From: Nitrososphaera sp.
GTDB lineage: Archaea > Thermoproteota > Nitrososphaeria > Nitrososphaerales > Nitrososphaeraceae
DNA: 64,000 nucleotides
Direction of reading: 5' to 3'
NCBI GenBank assembly: GCA_039938515.1
Contig: JBDUUL010000019.1
Span: 1-64,000, forward strand
This document shows positions 32,859-41,543 of the stretch, one piece after another. The notes below the pieces were generated by a model that had not been told where the DNA came from, made no database searches, and saw only the letters and a list, made by a program, of their open reading frames with translations. The translations under genes and the position numbers were made by a program. Position 1 is the first letter of the stretch. Each line of letters begins with the position of its first letter.

Positions 32859-34463
32859 ATGAGCCGGCCCGACCAGCCGTCCTCGGACCTATCGCCGCTT
32901 CGATATTCCATCTTTAGGGCGCTATGGCTTGCGGCAATTGCCTCCAACATTGGCTCGCTGATGGAGGCGGTCGGAGAAAGCTGGCTTATGGCATCTCTGA
33001 CGTCGTCGGCCCTTTTGATAGCCCTTGCCTATGCCGCTGACAGCATCTCAATAGTGCTGCTCGCACTCCCAGCAGGCGCGCTTGCAGACATCGTAAACAG
33101 GCGGAGGCTCCTGATTGCAAGCCAGGCATGGATGCTTGCCGTTGCAGCAGCTCTCGGAGTAATGACTGCGCTTTCGCTGGTTACACCAGGAATGCTCTTG
33201 GCGCTGATTGCGCTCTTGGGAATCGGAGAGGCGGTAAGCCTTCCCGCCTTTTCACCGTTCATGCTTGGCAGCCTGCCAAGGTCTGAAACAAGGGGAGCAG
33301 TGACTCTCATAGGCGTCGCCATGAACCTTGGACGGGGGGTCGGGCCGGCTATCGGAGGCCTTGTCATAGCACTGTCCGGACCTGCGGCCGTGTTCTTCAT
33401 AAACGCGGCTTCCTTTATGGGCGTGATAGCGGCGCTGTACTGGTCAAAAGACCAGTACAAGAACCCGACGCAGTCCTCCCTCCCGGCAGAGCGCATTGCA
33501 GGCGCGATCAAGGCAGGGGTAAGGTATGTTCGCCATAGCTCCCAGATTCGCGCCGTGCTAGCACGGTCCGCCGCTTTCACGGTCCCCATAAGCATAGTGC
33601 CGGCGTTGCTGCCGACTTTTGTCAAGTACGACCTCCGGCTGGGCTCCGAGGCGTACGGCATATTCTATGGGATTTTTGGCCTCGGGGCAATCGTGGGGGG
33701 CCTTGTTATAATACCGCGTCTCTCAAAACGCTACTCCCCGGATAGACTTGTGTTTGCAGGCACGCTGATGTTCATGGGAGCGCTCGCGCTTCTCTCGGTT
33801 ACAAGCAGCCCCGTGCTTATTGCGCTGGCAATGGTTGTCGCAGGGACTGCACAACTTATGTCCTATGCGTCGCTTGGATACTCGCTCTATGGTTCGCTTC
33901 CAAACTGGGTGACTGCGAGAGTGGCATCTTTTTACCAGCTGGTCGTGCAGGCAGCGCTGGTAGGCGGGAGCATCGCATGGGGCTCGATTGCTGACGTGGT
34001 CGGTGTGAGAATATCCCTGATTGTTGCCGCTGCCTCGTTTGGGGCGGGTCTTGCAATCCGATACCGGTACAGGCTGATGGGCGAAAAGGCGCCGGACCTT
34101 TCTCCATCGGTAAGGTGGCCCGCGTCAGAGCTTATATCGTCGGCGGGGTATGACGAAGGCCCGGTAATGGTCCTGATTGAATACGTCATTGACCCGGCGA
34201 GGATTGAAGAATTTACCGCCGCGATGGACAGGGTGAGCGTAATTCGCAAGCGCGACGGCGCCTTCTTTTGGGGGCTCTTTCGACACGACTCAAAGCCGAA
34301 CGTCTTTGTCGAGAGCTTTTTGGTCGACTCGTGGGTCGAGCATCTCCGCCAGCACGAACGCGTAACGGTTGCAGACAGGCAGGTGTTGGACAGGGCAATT
34401 TCATTTCACACGGGCGCAACCCCTCCGGCAGTGTCGCACTTTATTGCCGAGTCTTCAGCCTGA
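32859..34463 (+). CDS. MFS transporter (EntS-like) with a soluble C-terminal domain
   Basis: A 534-residue MFS_3 protein. The 12 membrane helices fill residues about 15-410; the first loop shows NIGSLMEAVGESWLM, typical of EntS-like and DUF894 exporters, with the loop 2-3 motif GALADIVNRRRLL. The last 110 residues are a soluble dimeric alpha/beta domain of the antibiotic-monooxygenase kind (VMVLIEYVIDPARIEEFTAAM, DGAFFWGLFRHDSKPN). This fusion is also seen in bacterial MFS_3 proteins. It is likely an exporter of a small hydrophobic compound; the substrate is unknown. Confidence 0.88.
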   Translation: MSRPDQPSSDLSPLRYSIFRALWLAAIASNIGSLMEAVGESWLMASLTSSALLIALAYAADSISIVLLALPAGALADIVNRRRLLIASQAWMLAVAAALGVMTALSLVTPGMLLALIALLGIGEAVSLPAFSPFMLGSLPRSETRGAVTLIGVAMNLGRGVGPAIGGLVIALSGPAAVFFINAASFMGVIAALYWSKDQYKNPTQSSLPAERIAGAIKAGVRYVRHSSQIRAVLARSAAFTVPISIVPALLPTFVKYDLRLGSEAYGIFYGIFGLGAIVGGLVIIPRLSKRYSPDRLVFAGTLMFMGALALLSVTSSPVLIALAMVVAGTAQLMSYASLGYSLYGSLPNWVTARVASFYQLVVQAALVGGSIAWGSIADVVGVRISLIVAAASFGAGLAIRYRYRLMGEKAPDLSPSVRWPASELISSAGYDEGPVMVLIEYVIDPARIEEFTAAMDRVSVIRKRDGAFFWGLFRHDSKPNVFVESFLVDSWVEHLRQHERVTVADRQVLDRAISFHTGATPPAVSHFIAESSA

Positions 34464-34503
34464 CGGCTGGCGAGAATAGTAAAATTGGTCGCGTCCGGAT
34501 GCA

Positions 34504-35085
34504 ATGGTATTGCAGCTTCGTTGGGGCACATCTAGCATAAGCATGCTGAGGGGTGACATCGTGGACCAGGACGCCGACGCGATCGTGAATGCCGCGAACT
34601 CGAGTCTTTACGGCGGTGGCGGCGTTGATGGCGCAATTCACGCCAGAGGCGGGCCGCAGATACTCGCAGAGTGCAGGCGCGTCAGGCAGACCCTGTGGCC
34701 AAACGGGCTGCCGACAGGGATGGCGGCTGCCACCGGCGGAGGGAACTTGAAGGCCAGAATTGTGATCCACACCGTCGGGCCAGTATGGTCTGGCGGCCTC
34801 CTCGATGAGCCCAGGCTGCTGTCTGGCTGCTACCGCAACTGCCTGGCGATTGCAAACCAAAGTTCAGTGAAAAGCATTGCATTTCCCGGGATAAGCATCG
34901 GGGCGTACGGATATCCTTTGGAGGCGGCCACAAGAATTGCTTTATCGACTGTCTGGGAGTTTGCCGAAAAGAAAGGGGCCCCAGAAAGGATTGCCTTTGT
35001 TCTGTTTGACGAGCGGACGCTTCAGGTCTACCGGCAGACGGCTGCCGAGCTTGATCAAGGCCGCCTGAGCTCAGACAGACTTTAG
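34504..35085 (+). CDS. macrodomain protein, O-acetyl-ADP-ribose deacetylase-like
   Basis: A 193-residue macrodomain: SISMLRGDIVDQDADAIV, NAANSSLYGGGGVDGAIH (ADP-ribose-binding loop), ARIVIHTVGPVW, and FPGISIGAYGYPLEAA (second phosphate loop). This is the MacroD/YmdB group, which removes ADP-ribose from proteins or deacetylates O-acetyl-ADP-ribose; the N and D of the active site (NAAN and GGVD) are present. Its last 15 bases overlap the tail of the converging coiled-coil gene. Confidence 0.93.
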   Translation: MVLQLRWGTSSISMLRGDIVDQDADAIVNAANSSLYGGGGVDGAIHARGGPQILAECRRVRQTLWPNGLPTGMAAATGGGNLKARIVIHTVGPVWSGGLLDEPRLLSGCYRNCLAIANQSSVKSIAFPGISIGAYGYPLEAATRIALSTVWEFAEKKGAPERIAFVLFDERTLQVYRQTAAELDQGRLSSDRL

Positions 35086-35610
35086 GCGCTTTGCCATCCG
35101 CTGGCGAGCTTCAATTACCCGAAGCTGCTCTTCGAGCAGCGTCCTGTACCCAATGAGCATCCTCTCCTGGTCGGCATAGTCCTGTGTCTGAATGACTGCC
35201 ATGGTTTGCTCAAACGAAGCAGCAAGGTTTTCCGCATATGGCGAAAGCCTGCTGATGTCCCTTGCGTCCCTTTTAGCGTCAATATTGTCCGGCCGCATCG
35301 CATCGCGGTTTTCAATCACCTTGTTTGTAGTCTCTTTCAGTTTTTCCTTTGCAGCCGTTCCGACTGCACTTGCAAGCTCCTTGAGGGACTCGCCGGCCTG
35401 GTGTGCCTTTGCCGATACCGTCTCCTCTGCCGGCTGACTCACTTCGCGCTTGTACGTTATCACGTCCGCACTGTCCGCGTCGACTATAATGTCAGAAGGC
35501 GAGACGGATTCAGAAGGACTTCTCTTGTGTTCAATAACCACGGTTTCTTCCTCGAGGCTCTCTTCAGGGTAATCGGGGTCTGCCCCGCTGACGCCTTCGC
35601 TTCCGCTCAT
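35071..35610 (-). CDS. charged coiled-coil protein, family member A
   Basis: A 179-residue soluble protein. The N-terminal 60 residues are acidic and disordered-looking (YPEESLEEETVVIEHKR). Residues about 70-110 form a LEA-like helix (AGESLKELASAVGTAAKEKL, then KETTNKVIENRD), and the C-terminal helix ends YRTLLEEQLRVIEARQRMAK. The same middle and C-terminal blocks recur in the gene at 36040-36405 and partly in 35729-36043. I know no function; phasin-like granule binding or desiccation protection would fit the helix type but are guesses. Confidence 0.65.
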   Translation of the reverse strand: MSGSEGVSGADPDYPEESLEEETVVIEHKRSPSESVSPSDIIVDADSADVITYKREVSQPAEETVSAKAHQAGESLKELASAVGTAAKEKLKETTNKVIENRDAMRPDNIDAKRDARDISRLSPYAENLAASFEQTMAVIQTQDYADQERMLIGYRTLLEEQLRVIEARQRMAKRLKSV

Positions 35611-35728
35611 ACTGGATATTGACGCTCTCTAATGCTTATTACACCTTCCAAACAATCCTCAATAACCAATCATCATTTAACTGGCGGCTGCTAAAACAGT
35701 TAAACCCGATATTTTTCATGCTGTTATC

Positions 35729-36043
35729 ATGAGCTATCCCACCCAGGAGGACGAACTGCGAGCCAAGGAGGCGCAGGCTGACAGCATCGCGCGAACCGAG
35801 CAGTCAAACTTTGTTGCCTCATTCCAGCAGATACCGAAAAGAAATGGCGCGAGACTGCAGGAGCTGTCGCAAAAGATAGTTCGCGAGTTCAACGGGACGA
35901 TGGAGAGTGCAAGGCTCGAGCCATACGAGCGCCAGGAAGACCTGATGGCAGAGCTTAAAAAACTGCTACAGGAAGAGTCAAACGTGGTCCAGGCAAAAAA
36001 GGAATTTGCAGCCAAGGTGGCAGGGTCAAAGCACGAGCCTTAA
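35729..36043 (+). CDS. charged helical protein, family member B
   Basis: A 104-residue protein that is helical throughout: TQEDELRAKEAQADSIART, IPKRNGARLQELSQKIVREF, RQEDLMAELKKLLQEESNVV, QAKKEFAAKVAGSK. The last block resembles the C-terminal block of the two minus-strand neighbours (L-x2-E-x4-V-x-A). It starts at ATG with a TATA-like run 28-29 nt upstream (ttaaac at 35700). It is convergent with the gene at 36040 and shares its final 4 bases. Confidence 0.6.
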   Translation: MSYPTQEDELRAKEAQADSIARTEQSNFVASFQQIPKRNGARLQELSQKIVREFNGTMESARLEPYERQEDLMAELKKLLQEESNVVQAKKEFAAKVAGSKHEP

Positions 36044-36405
36044 GCCCCGGGCTTTAGCGTTCTGGCCAGGTCCATCCTTGCCTGAACAACCTGCATTTGT
36101 TCCCGCAGGAATTTTTGATAGCTGTCGAACAGCGCCGCCTGTTCTTCATAGCCCTCTTTTCCTATTTCCATTATAGCTTCTTCAAACAGCAGCAGAGTCT
36201 TGTCGATTCTGCTGCCAAGATGGCCTATTTCGCGGCTGTCCGCGGCAGCTGAAACATCAGAGTACGAGCGAGCTTTTTCGGCCGTATCTCTGGCCGCTTC
36301 CTTGGCCTTGGCCGCGACTGCGCGGGCCAGGTCGCCTACGGACTCTGCAGTCTTTTTCGCATTTGCTGACACCTGGTCGTCTGAAGCTGTGTCGTATTCC
36401 ATCAA
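36040..36405 (-). CDS. charged coiled-coil protein, family member C
   Basis: A 121-residue protein that repeats the plan of the 35071-35610 product in shorter form: NAKKTAESVGDLARAVAAKA, AKEAARDTAEKARSYSD, then a globular helix (IDKTLLLFEEAIMEIGKEGY) and the C-terminal FLREQMQVVQARMDLARTL. The A/K/E-rich 11-residue periodicity is that of LEA-type or phasin-like amphipathic helices. No signal peptide or membrane helix. Function unknown. Confidence 0.65.
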   Translation of the reverse strand: MMEYDTASDDQVSANAKKTAESVGDLARAVAAKAKEAARDTAEKARSYSDVSAAADSREIGHLGSRIDKTLLLFEEAIMEIGKEGYEEQAALFDSYQKFLREQMQVVQARMDLARTLKPGA

Positions 36406-36549
36406 AGATAGATCTGCGCCAAGCCTAATAAGCCGTTTTTTGAGTGTGACAGCAGAATCATCTAGAAGTATCAGATCTGCGGTTCCGTCTATGCATTTCT
36501 AGAATCTGCAGATATCTATTTTAGCACATCTCCTGCAAAGATTCCGGAC

Positions 36550-36987
36550 ATGTCAAGAACGTTCGTCGCGGAGCAGTCGTACTACTTCAAGTCGCCGCCG
36601 GGAAAAGTGTTTGATTCGCTTACAGAGCCGGGGCTGCTTGTCAAGTGGTTTCTCTCCAAAGCAAAGTTGGACAAAAAAAGTGGCGGTGCATACCAGTTTG
36701 ACTGGATTGGCGGCTACCACATGGAAGGCAAGGTGAAGGAGTTTGAAGAGGGCAAGAGGGTGACGTTTTCAAGGCATGACAAGATACCTAGCGGCGAGAT
36801 GGTCGAGACCAGCGCGTCGTTTCAGGTTGAAAAAAAGGGCAGCGGGTCGATCCTGAGCCTGCGGCACTCTGGCTTTAGAGACCCCGAACACCTTGCGGAA
36901 TGCTCGTCGAGGTGGGCGTACTATCTGACCAATCTAAAGTCGGTCCTTGAGTACGGCCACGACCTCCGGTCCGAATACGACTGGTAG
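36550..36987 (+). CDS. SRPBCC (AHSA1-like) protein
   Basis: A 145-residue helix-grip protein: YYFKSPPGKVFDSLTEPGLL, VKWFLSKAKLDKKSGGAYQF, GKVKEFEEGKRVTFSR and SILSLRHSGFRDPEHLAECS. This is the activator-of-Hsp90/START-like (SRPBCC) fold, a ligand-binding cavity fold of very broad use. No partner can be inferred. It ends 3 nt before the converging formate dehydrogenase gene. Confidence 0.82.
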   Translation: MSRTFVAEQSYYFKSPPGKVFDSLTEPGLLVKWFLSKAKLDKKSGGAYQFDWIGGYHMEGKVKEFEEGKRVTFSRHDKIPSGEMVETSASFQVEKKGSGSILSLRHSGFRDPEHLAECSSRWAYYLTNLKSVLEYGHDLRSEYDW

Positions 36988-36990
36988 AAT

Positions 36991-38043
36991 CTATTTGAAA
37001 GCGTAGCTGTAACTCGGGCTTACAACCCTGCCGCCGTCGACTATTAGGTACTCGCGCTCTATCGGCTTTCCGGAGAGGAACCGATCGATGCAGTCCCGCA
37101 CCCCGTCGGCGTACCTCTTTTGCGCCTCAAGCGTCGTGCCAGAGTAATGGGGAACCATCGCGTGGTTGGGCATGTGCCGCCAGGGGTGGCTGGACGGCGC
37201 AGGTTGCGGATACCAGACATCGCCGGCGTAACCCGCAAGGTGTCCTTTCTCAAGCGCCTCGACCAGCGCGGCGGTATCGACAATTTTCCCTCTGGCAGTG
37301 TTTACAAGGTAGGCGCCCTTTTTCATGCGAAACAGCACGTCGCGGCTAAACAGGCCGTCTGTTTCAGGGGTAAGCGGAGTGTTTATCGTAATGACGTCGG
37401 ACCGCTCGATAATCTGGTCCAGCGGCGCGTACCTCGCGCCCAGGATTACTTCCTCCGCGGTCGTCAGCCGCCTGTTATCGTAATAAAACATTGTAACATC
37501 AAAGGCCTTTAGCCTGGCGCATACTCGCTGGCCGATCCTGCCGGTCCCGACGATCCCGACGGTCTTGCCTTCCAAGTCGTGCGCATTGGACGCTATTTCG
37601 GCAATGTCCCACCTTCCCTCAAGCACCTGCTTGTACGCGGGAATGTAGTTTCGTACTAGTGCAAGTATGTGCATTACAACCTGCTCTGCGACGCTGACAA
37701 CGTTGCTGCCGGTGATTTCTGCGACAGTGATTCCCCGGCGGGCCGCTGCCGCTAGGTCGATGTGGTCGGAGCCGATTCCTGCGGTGAGCACGAGTCTGAG
37801 CTTGGGGGCCTTTGCGATGCGCTCCTGCGTGACGTATGCAGGCCAGAAGGGCGTGGTAATGAGAATGTCAGTATCGGGAAGATTCTTTTCAAGCTCTGTG
37901 TCCTTGTCTGTCAGGACCACAAGCTCGTGTCCCTTGTTCTTTAGAAAGTCACGGAGTCCCAAGGCATTTTCGGCACTTCCTAGCAGTTCGGGGTTGCGCT
38001 GCGCCGCTGCGCCACCAGAGTAGAGCACCGCCACTATTTTCAA
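36991..38043 (-). CDS. fdh: NAD-dependent formate dehydrogenase
   Basis: A 350-residue D-2-hydroxyacid-dehydrogenase-fold protein that carries the formate-dehydrogenase residues rather than only those of the general family. TAGIGSDHIDL holds the substrate-side Ile, GSNVVSVAEQVVMHILALVR the Asn, GIVGTGRIGQRV is the NAD-binding glycine loop, NTARGKIVD holds the catalytic Arg, VWYPQPAPSSHPWRHMPNHA holds the Gln, and MVPHYSGTTLEAQKRYA the catalytic His with the FDH-specific Ser-Gly. The typical C-terminal stretch REYLIVDGGRV is also present. It should oxidise formate to CO2 with NAD+ in the cytoplasm, without metal cofactor. Specificity for NAD over NADP is not certain. Confidence 0.85.
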   Translation of the reverse strand: MKIVAVLYSGGAAAQRNPELLGSAENALGLRDFLKNKGHELVVLTDKDTELEKNLPDTDILITTPFWPAYVTQERIAKAPKLRLVLTAGIGSDHIDLAAAARRGITVAEITGSNVVSVAEQVVMHILALVRNYIPAYKQVLEGRWDIAEIASNAHDLEGKTVGIVGTGRIGQRVCARLKAFDVTMFYYDNRRLTTAEEVILGARYAPLDQIIERSDVITINTPLTPETDGLFSRDVLFRMKKGAYLVNTARGKIVDTAALVEALEKGHLAGYAGDVWYPQPAPSSHPWRHMPNHAMVPHYSGTTLEAQKRYADGVRDCIDRFLSGKPIEREYLIVDGGRVVSPSYSYAFK

Positions 38044-38120
38044 GCATAGAGTATGCGACCAAGGTAAGAGATAAGCGCTTTGGTTGCAGTTACCCCGCGC
38101 CAGTGTACCTAACTATAAAG

Positions 38121-38255
38121 TCATGGGCCAGCCTTGCTGCATACGTGCTTTGAGAAATCCCTGTTGAATATGCCAAGGGGCTTTTCGCCGTCGGTAATCC
38201 GGTATATTGGCTTGTTGCACTGGTTACAGTTCTCATGGAACCGAGTCATGCCCAT
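38121..38255 (-). CDS. 44-residue zinc-binding protein
   Basis: A minus-strand frame missed by length filters: it begins GMTRFHENCNQCNKPIYRIT and ends FNRDFSKHVCSKAGP. C-x2-C and H-x-C pairs 24 residues apart form a plausible zinc site (C10, C13, H37, C39). A second in-frame ATG at 38249 lies about 27 nt after a TATA-like run (ttaaaa on the minus strand, about 38271-38276), so the shorter 42-residue form may be the leaderless product. Role unknown; the frame is intact and cysteines are well placed, which argues for a real gene. Confidence 0.6.
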   Translation of the reverse strand: MGMTRFHENCNQCNKPIYRITDGEKPLGIFNRDFSKHVCSKAGP

Positions 38256-38393
38256 TCTCGGGCAATTCGATTTTAATCCTTCATCTAGTAATCTTGTACT
38301 ACACTATGATAGAATGTGTTCCGCTTTCAGCCTTAGCGTAAATTGCCGCAAACATTTCTCTATTGTTAACTCGGGAGTACAAAAAAAGGGAGG

Positions 38394-39509
38394 TTAGTTG
38401 GCAGCGGCCAAACCAACTATTCCTTTCACGCTGCCGACCGTCTGAATCAGGCCGAGGGTCCCGTCAGAGTGTACCTTGAACGCCTGGATCTCGCTTGTGC
38501 CCGAGTCCACAACATACAGGTACTTGCTGCCGTGGCTCAGTGCCATGTCCGTGGGAGCAGCGTCCGTGCTTGCACTCAGTCCCTGCAACAGGCTGAGCGA
38601 TCCATTGCCCGCGATAGAGTAGCTTGAGATGGTGTTGCTGTGGGCATTGGTGGTAAATGCAATCTTGTCGTCTGAGGTGATGACTACCCAGCAGGCCGCC
38701 GCATAGCCGTCAGTGACCGAGCCGCTAATCGTAGTTAGCGCGCCGGATTTGGACACCGAGTATGATGAGAGAGCTCCACTGACAGCCTCGCTTACTACAA
38801 TGTGACCCCTGTTGTCAACTGCAAATCCAAACGGAGTAATGCCACGAGACGTGTTCAGTACTGGACCTGACGCAACACCCTTCGGGTCGACGGTGTAAGT
38901 GTCGATTGTGTTTGTCGACTTTTCAGTCACTATGAGAAGGTTACCCTGTGGATTGAAGGATATCTGGGCAGCTGCTGCTACTCCAGAGAGCGGCTTGATA
39001 GAATGCGGGATTGCGAAGAGCTTGCCTGACTCAAGGTGGTAGCCTGCAATGTTGCCTGCTGAGGTTGTGCCGTTGTCTAGCACGTAAACTACGTTACCAC
39101 TTGCCGTGATGCTGATTGGCCTGATGCCGTTCGAGCTGACCTTGTCTGTTAGCGTAAGCGACAGCGCCGGGTTCTTGGTCAACTTGAAGACAGAGATTTC
39201 GTTGCTGCCTGCATTAACAGCTAAAAGCCAGTGGCCGTTGTCAGCAGTTGTAATCGAACCCTGACTTCCCAGTCCCGCACCTGTGCCTGACCCGCCGGTT
39301 GGAAATGTTCCTGCGATGCTGATGCTGCCGTTCGCTGCCCTGTCGTATGCGACGATGCTGTTGCCTGACGCAGAGTTTGTCATGGTAAACACGGCGCCTG
39401 CTGCCGCGCTATTGCTTGTCTCAGCTGCAGCAAACCGCCCTGTGCCTGAAACAACCAGGGACAGCAAAGCTGCCGCAAAGACCACGGATAGAAAACGCAT
39501 CTTGTTCAT
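38394..39509 (-). CDS. exported beta-propeller protein (lactonase/6-phosphogluconolactonase-like)
   Basis: A 371-residue protein with a signal peptide (RFLSVVFAAALLSLVVSGT, cleavage near AAA-E). The mature part is a seven-bladed propeller with blade ends such as LLAVNAGSNEISVFKLTK, LLIVTEKSTNTIDTYTVD and YLYVVDSGTSEIQAFKVH. It belongs with the Lactonase_7-bladed group (COG2706), but secretion makes a pentose-phosphate role unlikely; a surface binding or scaffold role is more probable. No C-terminal anchor. Confidence 0.85.
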   Translation of the reverse strand: MNKMRFLSVVFAAALLSLVVSGTGRFAAAETSNSAAAGAVFTMTNSASGNSIVAYDRAANGSISIAGTFPTGGSGTGAGLGSQGSITTADNGHWLLAVNAGSNEISVFKLTKNPALSLTLTDKVSSNGIRPISITASGNVVYVLDNGTTSAGNIAGYHLESGKLFAIPHSIKPLSGVAAAAQISFNPQGNLLIVTEKSTNTIDTYTVDPKGVASGPVLNTSRGITPFGFAVDNRGHIVVSEAVSGALSSYSVSKSGALTTISGSVTDGYAAACWVVITSDDKIAFTTNAHSNTISSYSIAGNGSLSLLQGLSASTDAAPTDMALSHGSKYLYVVDSGTSEIQAFKVHSDGTLGLIQTVGSVKGIVGLAAAN

Positions 39510-39544
39510 TTCAAGCGAGCATCCTTCGCCTTTGTTATTACCAT

Positions 39545-39679
39545 TTATCCAAATTCATTCCAGATCTCGGAAATCAGTCCAAAAAAGCGGGGGCAATGAC
39601 TGTCGTAGGAGTGCATTTCTTTGGGCGAGCACATTGGCTGAATCGGCAGTCCGAAAAGTAGATAATTCATCAGTGTCAT
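39545..39679 (-). CDS. possible 44-residue protein
   Basis: A minus-strand frame from ATG at 39679: TLMNYLLFGLPIQPMCSPKE, then MHSYDSHCPRFFGLISEIW. The ATG is exactly 30 nt after the first T of a TATA-like run (tatttaga on the minus strand, about 39702-39709), which also faces the divergent 39736 gene. Cysteines and histidines could bind a metal. There is no independent support, so this is a candidate only. Confidence 0.3.
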   Translation of the reverse strand: MTLMNYLLFGLPIQPMCSPKEMHSYDSHCPRFFGLISEIWNEFG

Positions 39680-39735
39680 GTCTGGGCATTACCCACTAGA
39701 TTCTAAATACTTGGAGCCACGATGCTTCGTCCGGT

Positions 39736-40068
39736 TTGGCTTACAGGATTCTAAGCGAGGAGCAAAAAAGGTACCTTGGCGAGCAGCTCGCGTTGGCAGT
39801 GCTGGACAAGGAGGCTCCGAATCCAGCTGACCTTGAGCGGGCGGCCCTGATTTTTTACGATGTCAGCCGGTTTGGATACATTTTAGTAGACGACGTGGTG
39901 CGAGAAATGCTTGCAAAGTCCGGCAGGCGCTATTCCGATGCAATGCTTATTCTGCTGGCGGATATGGCAAATGCGATTTCGTCGCTTGCGTCCGCGCTCA
40001 ACAATCAGGGGATTCTCAGAAAGCGCATGGCAAAAGAGGACCTCGAGTCGCTCTCGCTCTCGGCGTAA
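39736..40068 (+). CDS. hypothetical helical protein
   Basis: A 110-residue protein starting at TTG, 32 nt after a TATA-like run (taaata, 39704). The sequence is helical: LSEEQKRYLGEQLALAVLDK, DLERAALIFYDVSRFGYILV, DDVVREMLAKSGRRYSDAML, DMANAISSLASALNNQG. No motif I recognise. It lies at the left border of the A/T-rich exported-protein region and has the codon style of the left flank. Confidence 0.6.
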   Translation: MAYRILSEEQKRYLGEQLALAVLDKEAPNPADLERAALIFYDVSRFGYILVDDVVREMLAKSGRRYSDAMLILLADMANAISSLASALNNQGILRKRMAKEDLESLSLSA

Positions 40069-40143
40069 CAATTTCTAGGCAATCGCTCCGGATAAGCCTG
40101 AGCCTAGGCGCAAAAACGCGCATAATTGGGAAGAGCATATGCC

Positions 40144-40638
40144 TCAGTAAACACATCTGGTGTTCCTTAGGTAATCTAGAACCTGTCCATCAGTGGCAGG
40201 CTGCTCAACATGAACCCATTTGTACGCATTTGATGGTGATGGCTCAGTGCAGGTAGCGTTCATACTTACCAGCTTGGCATATGGATAATTCTGTATGTTG
40301 TCATATGTCTCGTCATACGTTACAAAAAGGTCCAGCCTGCGAACTGTTTCTTTGAATCCGTCGCCATTTGTATCGACTGACTTTCGAACAATATAGTCAA
40401 ACGTAATGGTCTTGTCGCCTCTTGAAAAGCCATAAGTCGTAGCGTTGGAAGGGTATTTTGAAAAGAGAAGCTTTACCTCAGGGAGCTTGTTGGGAGTGTT
40501 AAATTCAAGCAGTTGACCTGAACCGGGAGGAGTGCCCTCTGAGAGTATGTATGAATAGAAATACCAGACGGATGCAATCAAGATGACGCCAACTGCCAGT
40601 CCCACAACGACGGGCAGAGTTAGGTGGTTCTTTTGCAT
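40144..40638 (-). CDS. membrane-anchored protein, small-anchor family (164 residues)
   Basis: One N-terminal helix (LPVVVGLAVGVILIASVWYF) anchors an outside domain. The domain shows LPEVKLLFSKYPSNAT, RLDLFVTYDETYDN and two cysteines (NATC near residue 138 and NTRC near the end) that may pair. The block P-E-V-K-x3-x-KYP recurs in the 44942-45370 product (VPEVKYFMNKYPDA), so the two are paralogues. No sorting tail. Function unknown. Confidence 0.65.
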   Translation of the reverse strand: MQKNHLTLPVVVGLAVGVILIASVWYFYSYILSEGTPPGSGQLLEFNTPNKLPEVKLLFSKYPSNATTYGFSRGDKTITFDYIVRKSVDTNGDGFKETVRRLDLFVTYDETYDNIQNYPYAKLVSMNATCTEPSPSNAYKWVHVEQPATDGQVLDYLRNTRCVY

Positions 40639-40864
40639 CAGCCTTGACCAATACTATTCTAGCAGTAATTGAAACTATCGAACGGTGTCTGTAGCGAGTT
40701 AACAGCGAACTGTTCATACCTCAATGACCAGACAAGATTAAGCCCTGCAACTCAGCTCACAAAACTTATGGACAACCGAATTGCCATGCCTGTTTCGACA
40801 CATTTTTCACTTGGCTGTCGATTCACGGAGTTTGATTTTCGGGCTTCAGGACTCAAATACCTCA

Positions 40865-41353
40865 TCACGGGTCTTGCGGAAGAACAGTCGAGATGTCAAA
40901 GGCGGCTTTCGTAGTAATGTCGCAGCTGAGGTCAAGATTGTAATTAGCAGATTCAGATGTAATGTTAATCCTGCCAGCCGAGCAGTAGTAATGCGAGTAC
41001 TCTATCCAGTACTGAAGCAGAACCAGGTACGTCTTGTTGTTTTGCAGGTGAGTCTTGTAGTGAGGTATGGCATTCTCGTCTGAGAAGTTGTAGACAGTAT
41101 CAGCGCGTGTATAGTTCTTGGCTGACTCGTCAACAAAATATACAAAAGCTGTCTTGAGCGGCCGCGTGACATCTGGTCGCATTGATGGCGTCTGAGTCAA
41201 ACTGTGCGTCAATATTGCGTCGCCTTCAATGGTAATGTTTGTTGGCAAACTTTTAGCGTTGGACGTGGTGTTGTTCTGGGCGGCAGCATAATAGGCCACA
41301 ACAACTCCAAAAACGGCAGCAATGGAAAAACCGATAACTGCTTGTGCTTTCAA
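40865..41353 (-). CDS. exported or anchored hypothetical protein (162 residues)
   Basis: An N-terminal hydrophobic segment (AVIGFSIAAVFGVVVAYYAA) precedes a polar domain with seven N-x-S/T sequons (for example QNNTTS, NYTRAD, NKTYLV, RINITS), typical of glycosylated archaeal surface proteins. Two cysteines in YYCSAGR and LSCDITT may pair. It is short and has no C-terminal anchor. Role unknown; its setting and composition match the exported cluster. Confidence 0.6.
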   Translation of the reverse strand: MKAQAVIGFSIAAVFGVVVAYYAAAQNNTTSNAKSLPTNITIEGDAILTHSLTQTPSMRPDVTRPLKTAFVYFVDESAKNYTRADTVYNFSDENAIPHYKTHLQNNKTYLVLLQYWIEYSHYYCSAGRINITSESANYNLDLSCDITTKAAFDISTVLPQDP

Positions 41354-41543
41354 CTGTAGGCGTTAGTTTCGGCTAGGTAATTACTTTTGTAGTCCAGTCG
41401 AGCAAGAATCCTTGGACGGACCTGAAACGCATCTGTTTTATCTCTATCAGGAAGCATAGAAGATGGCAAGGACGGCATTCGTCGCTCATTGTCGAGCATG
41501 CCTGAGGACTAGAAATTTTAAGAGTACAAGCAATCGTAAAGTT

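Noticed and set aside
38134-38397. 87-residue plus-strand frame
   Set aside because: Antisense to the small zinc protein at 38121-38255, which has well-placed Cys/His pairs and a promoter.
40669-40914. 81-residue plus-strand frame with a possible TATA-like run 30 nt before an internal ATG (40769)
   Set aside because: It overlaps the 3' end of the exported-protein gene at 40865, has no recognisable motif, and the TATA match is weak.
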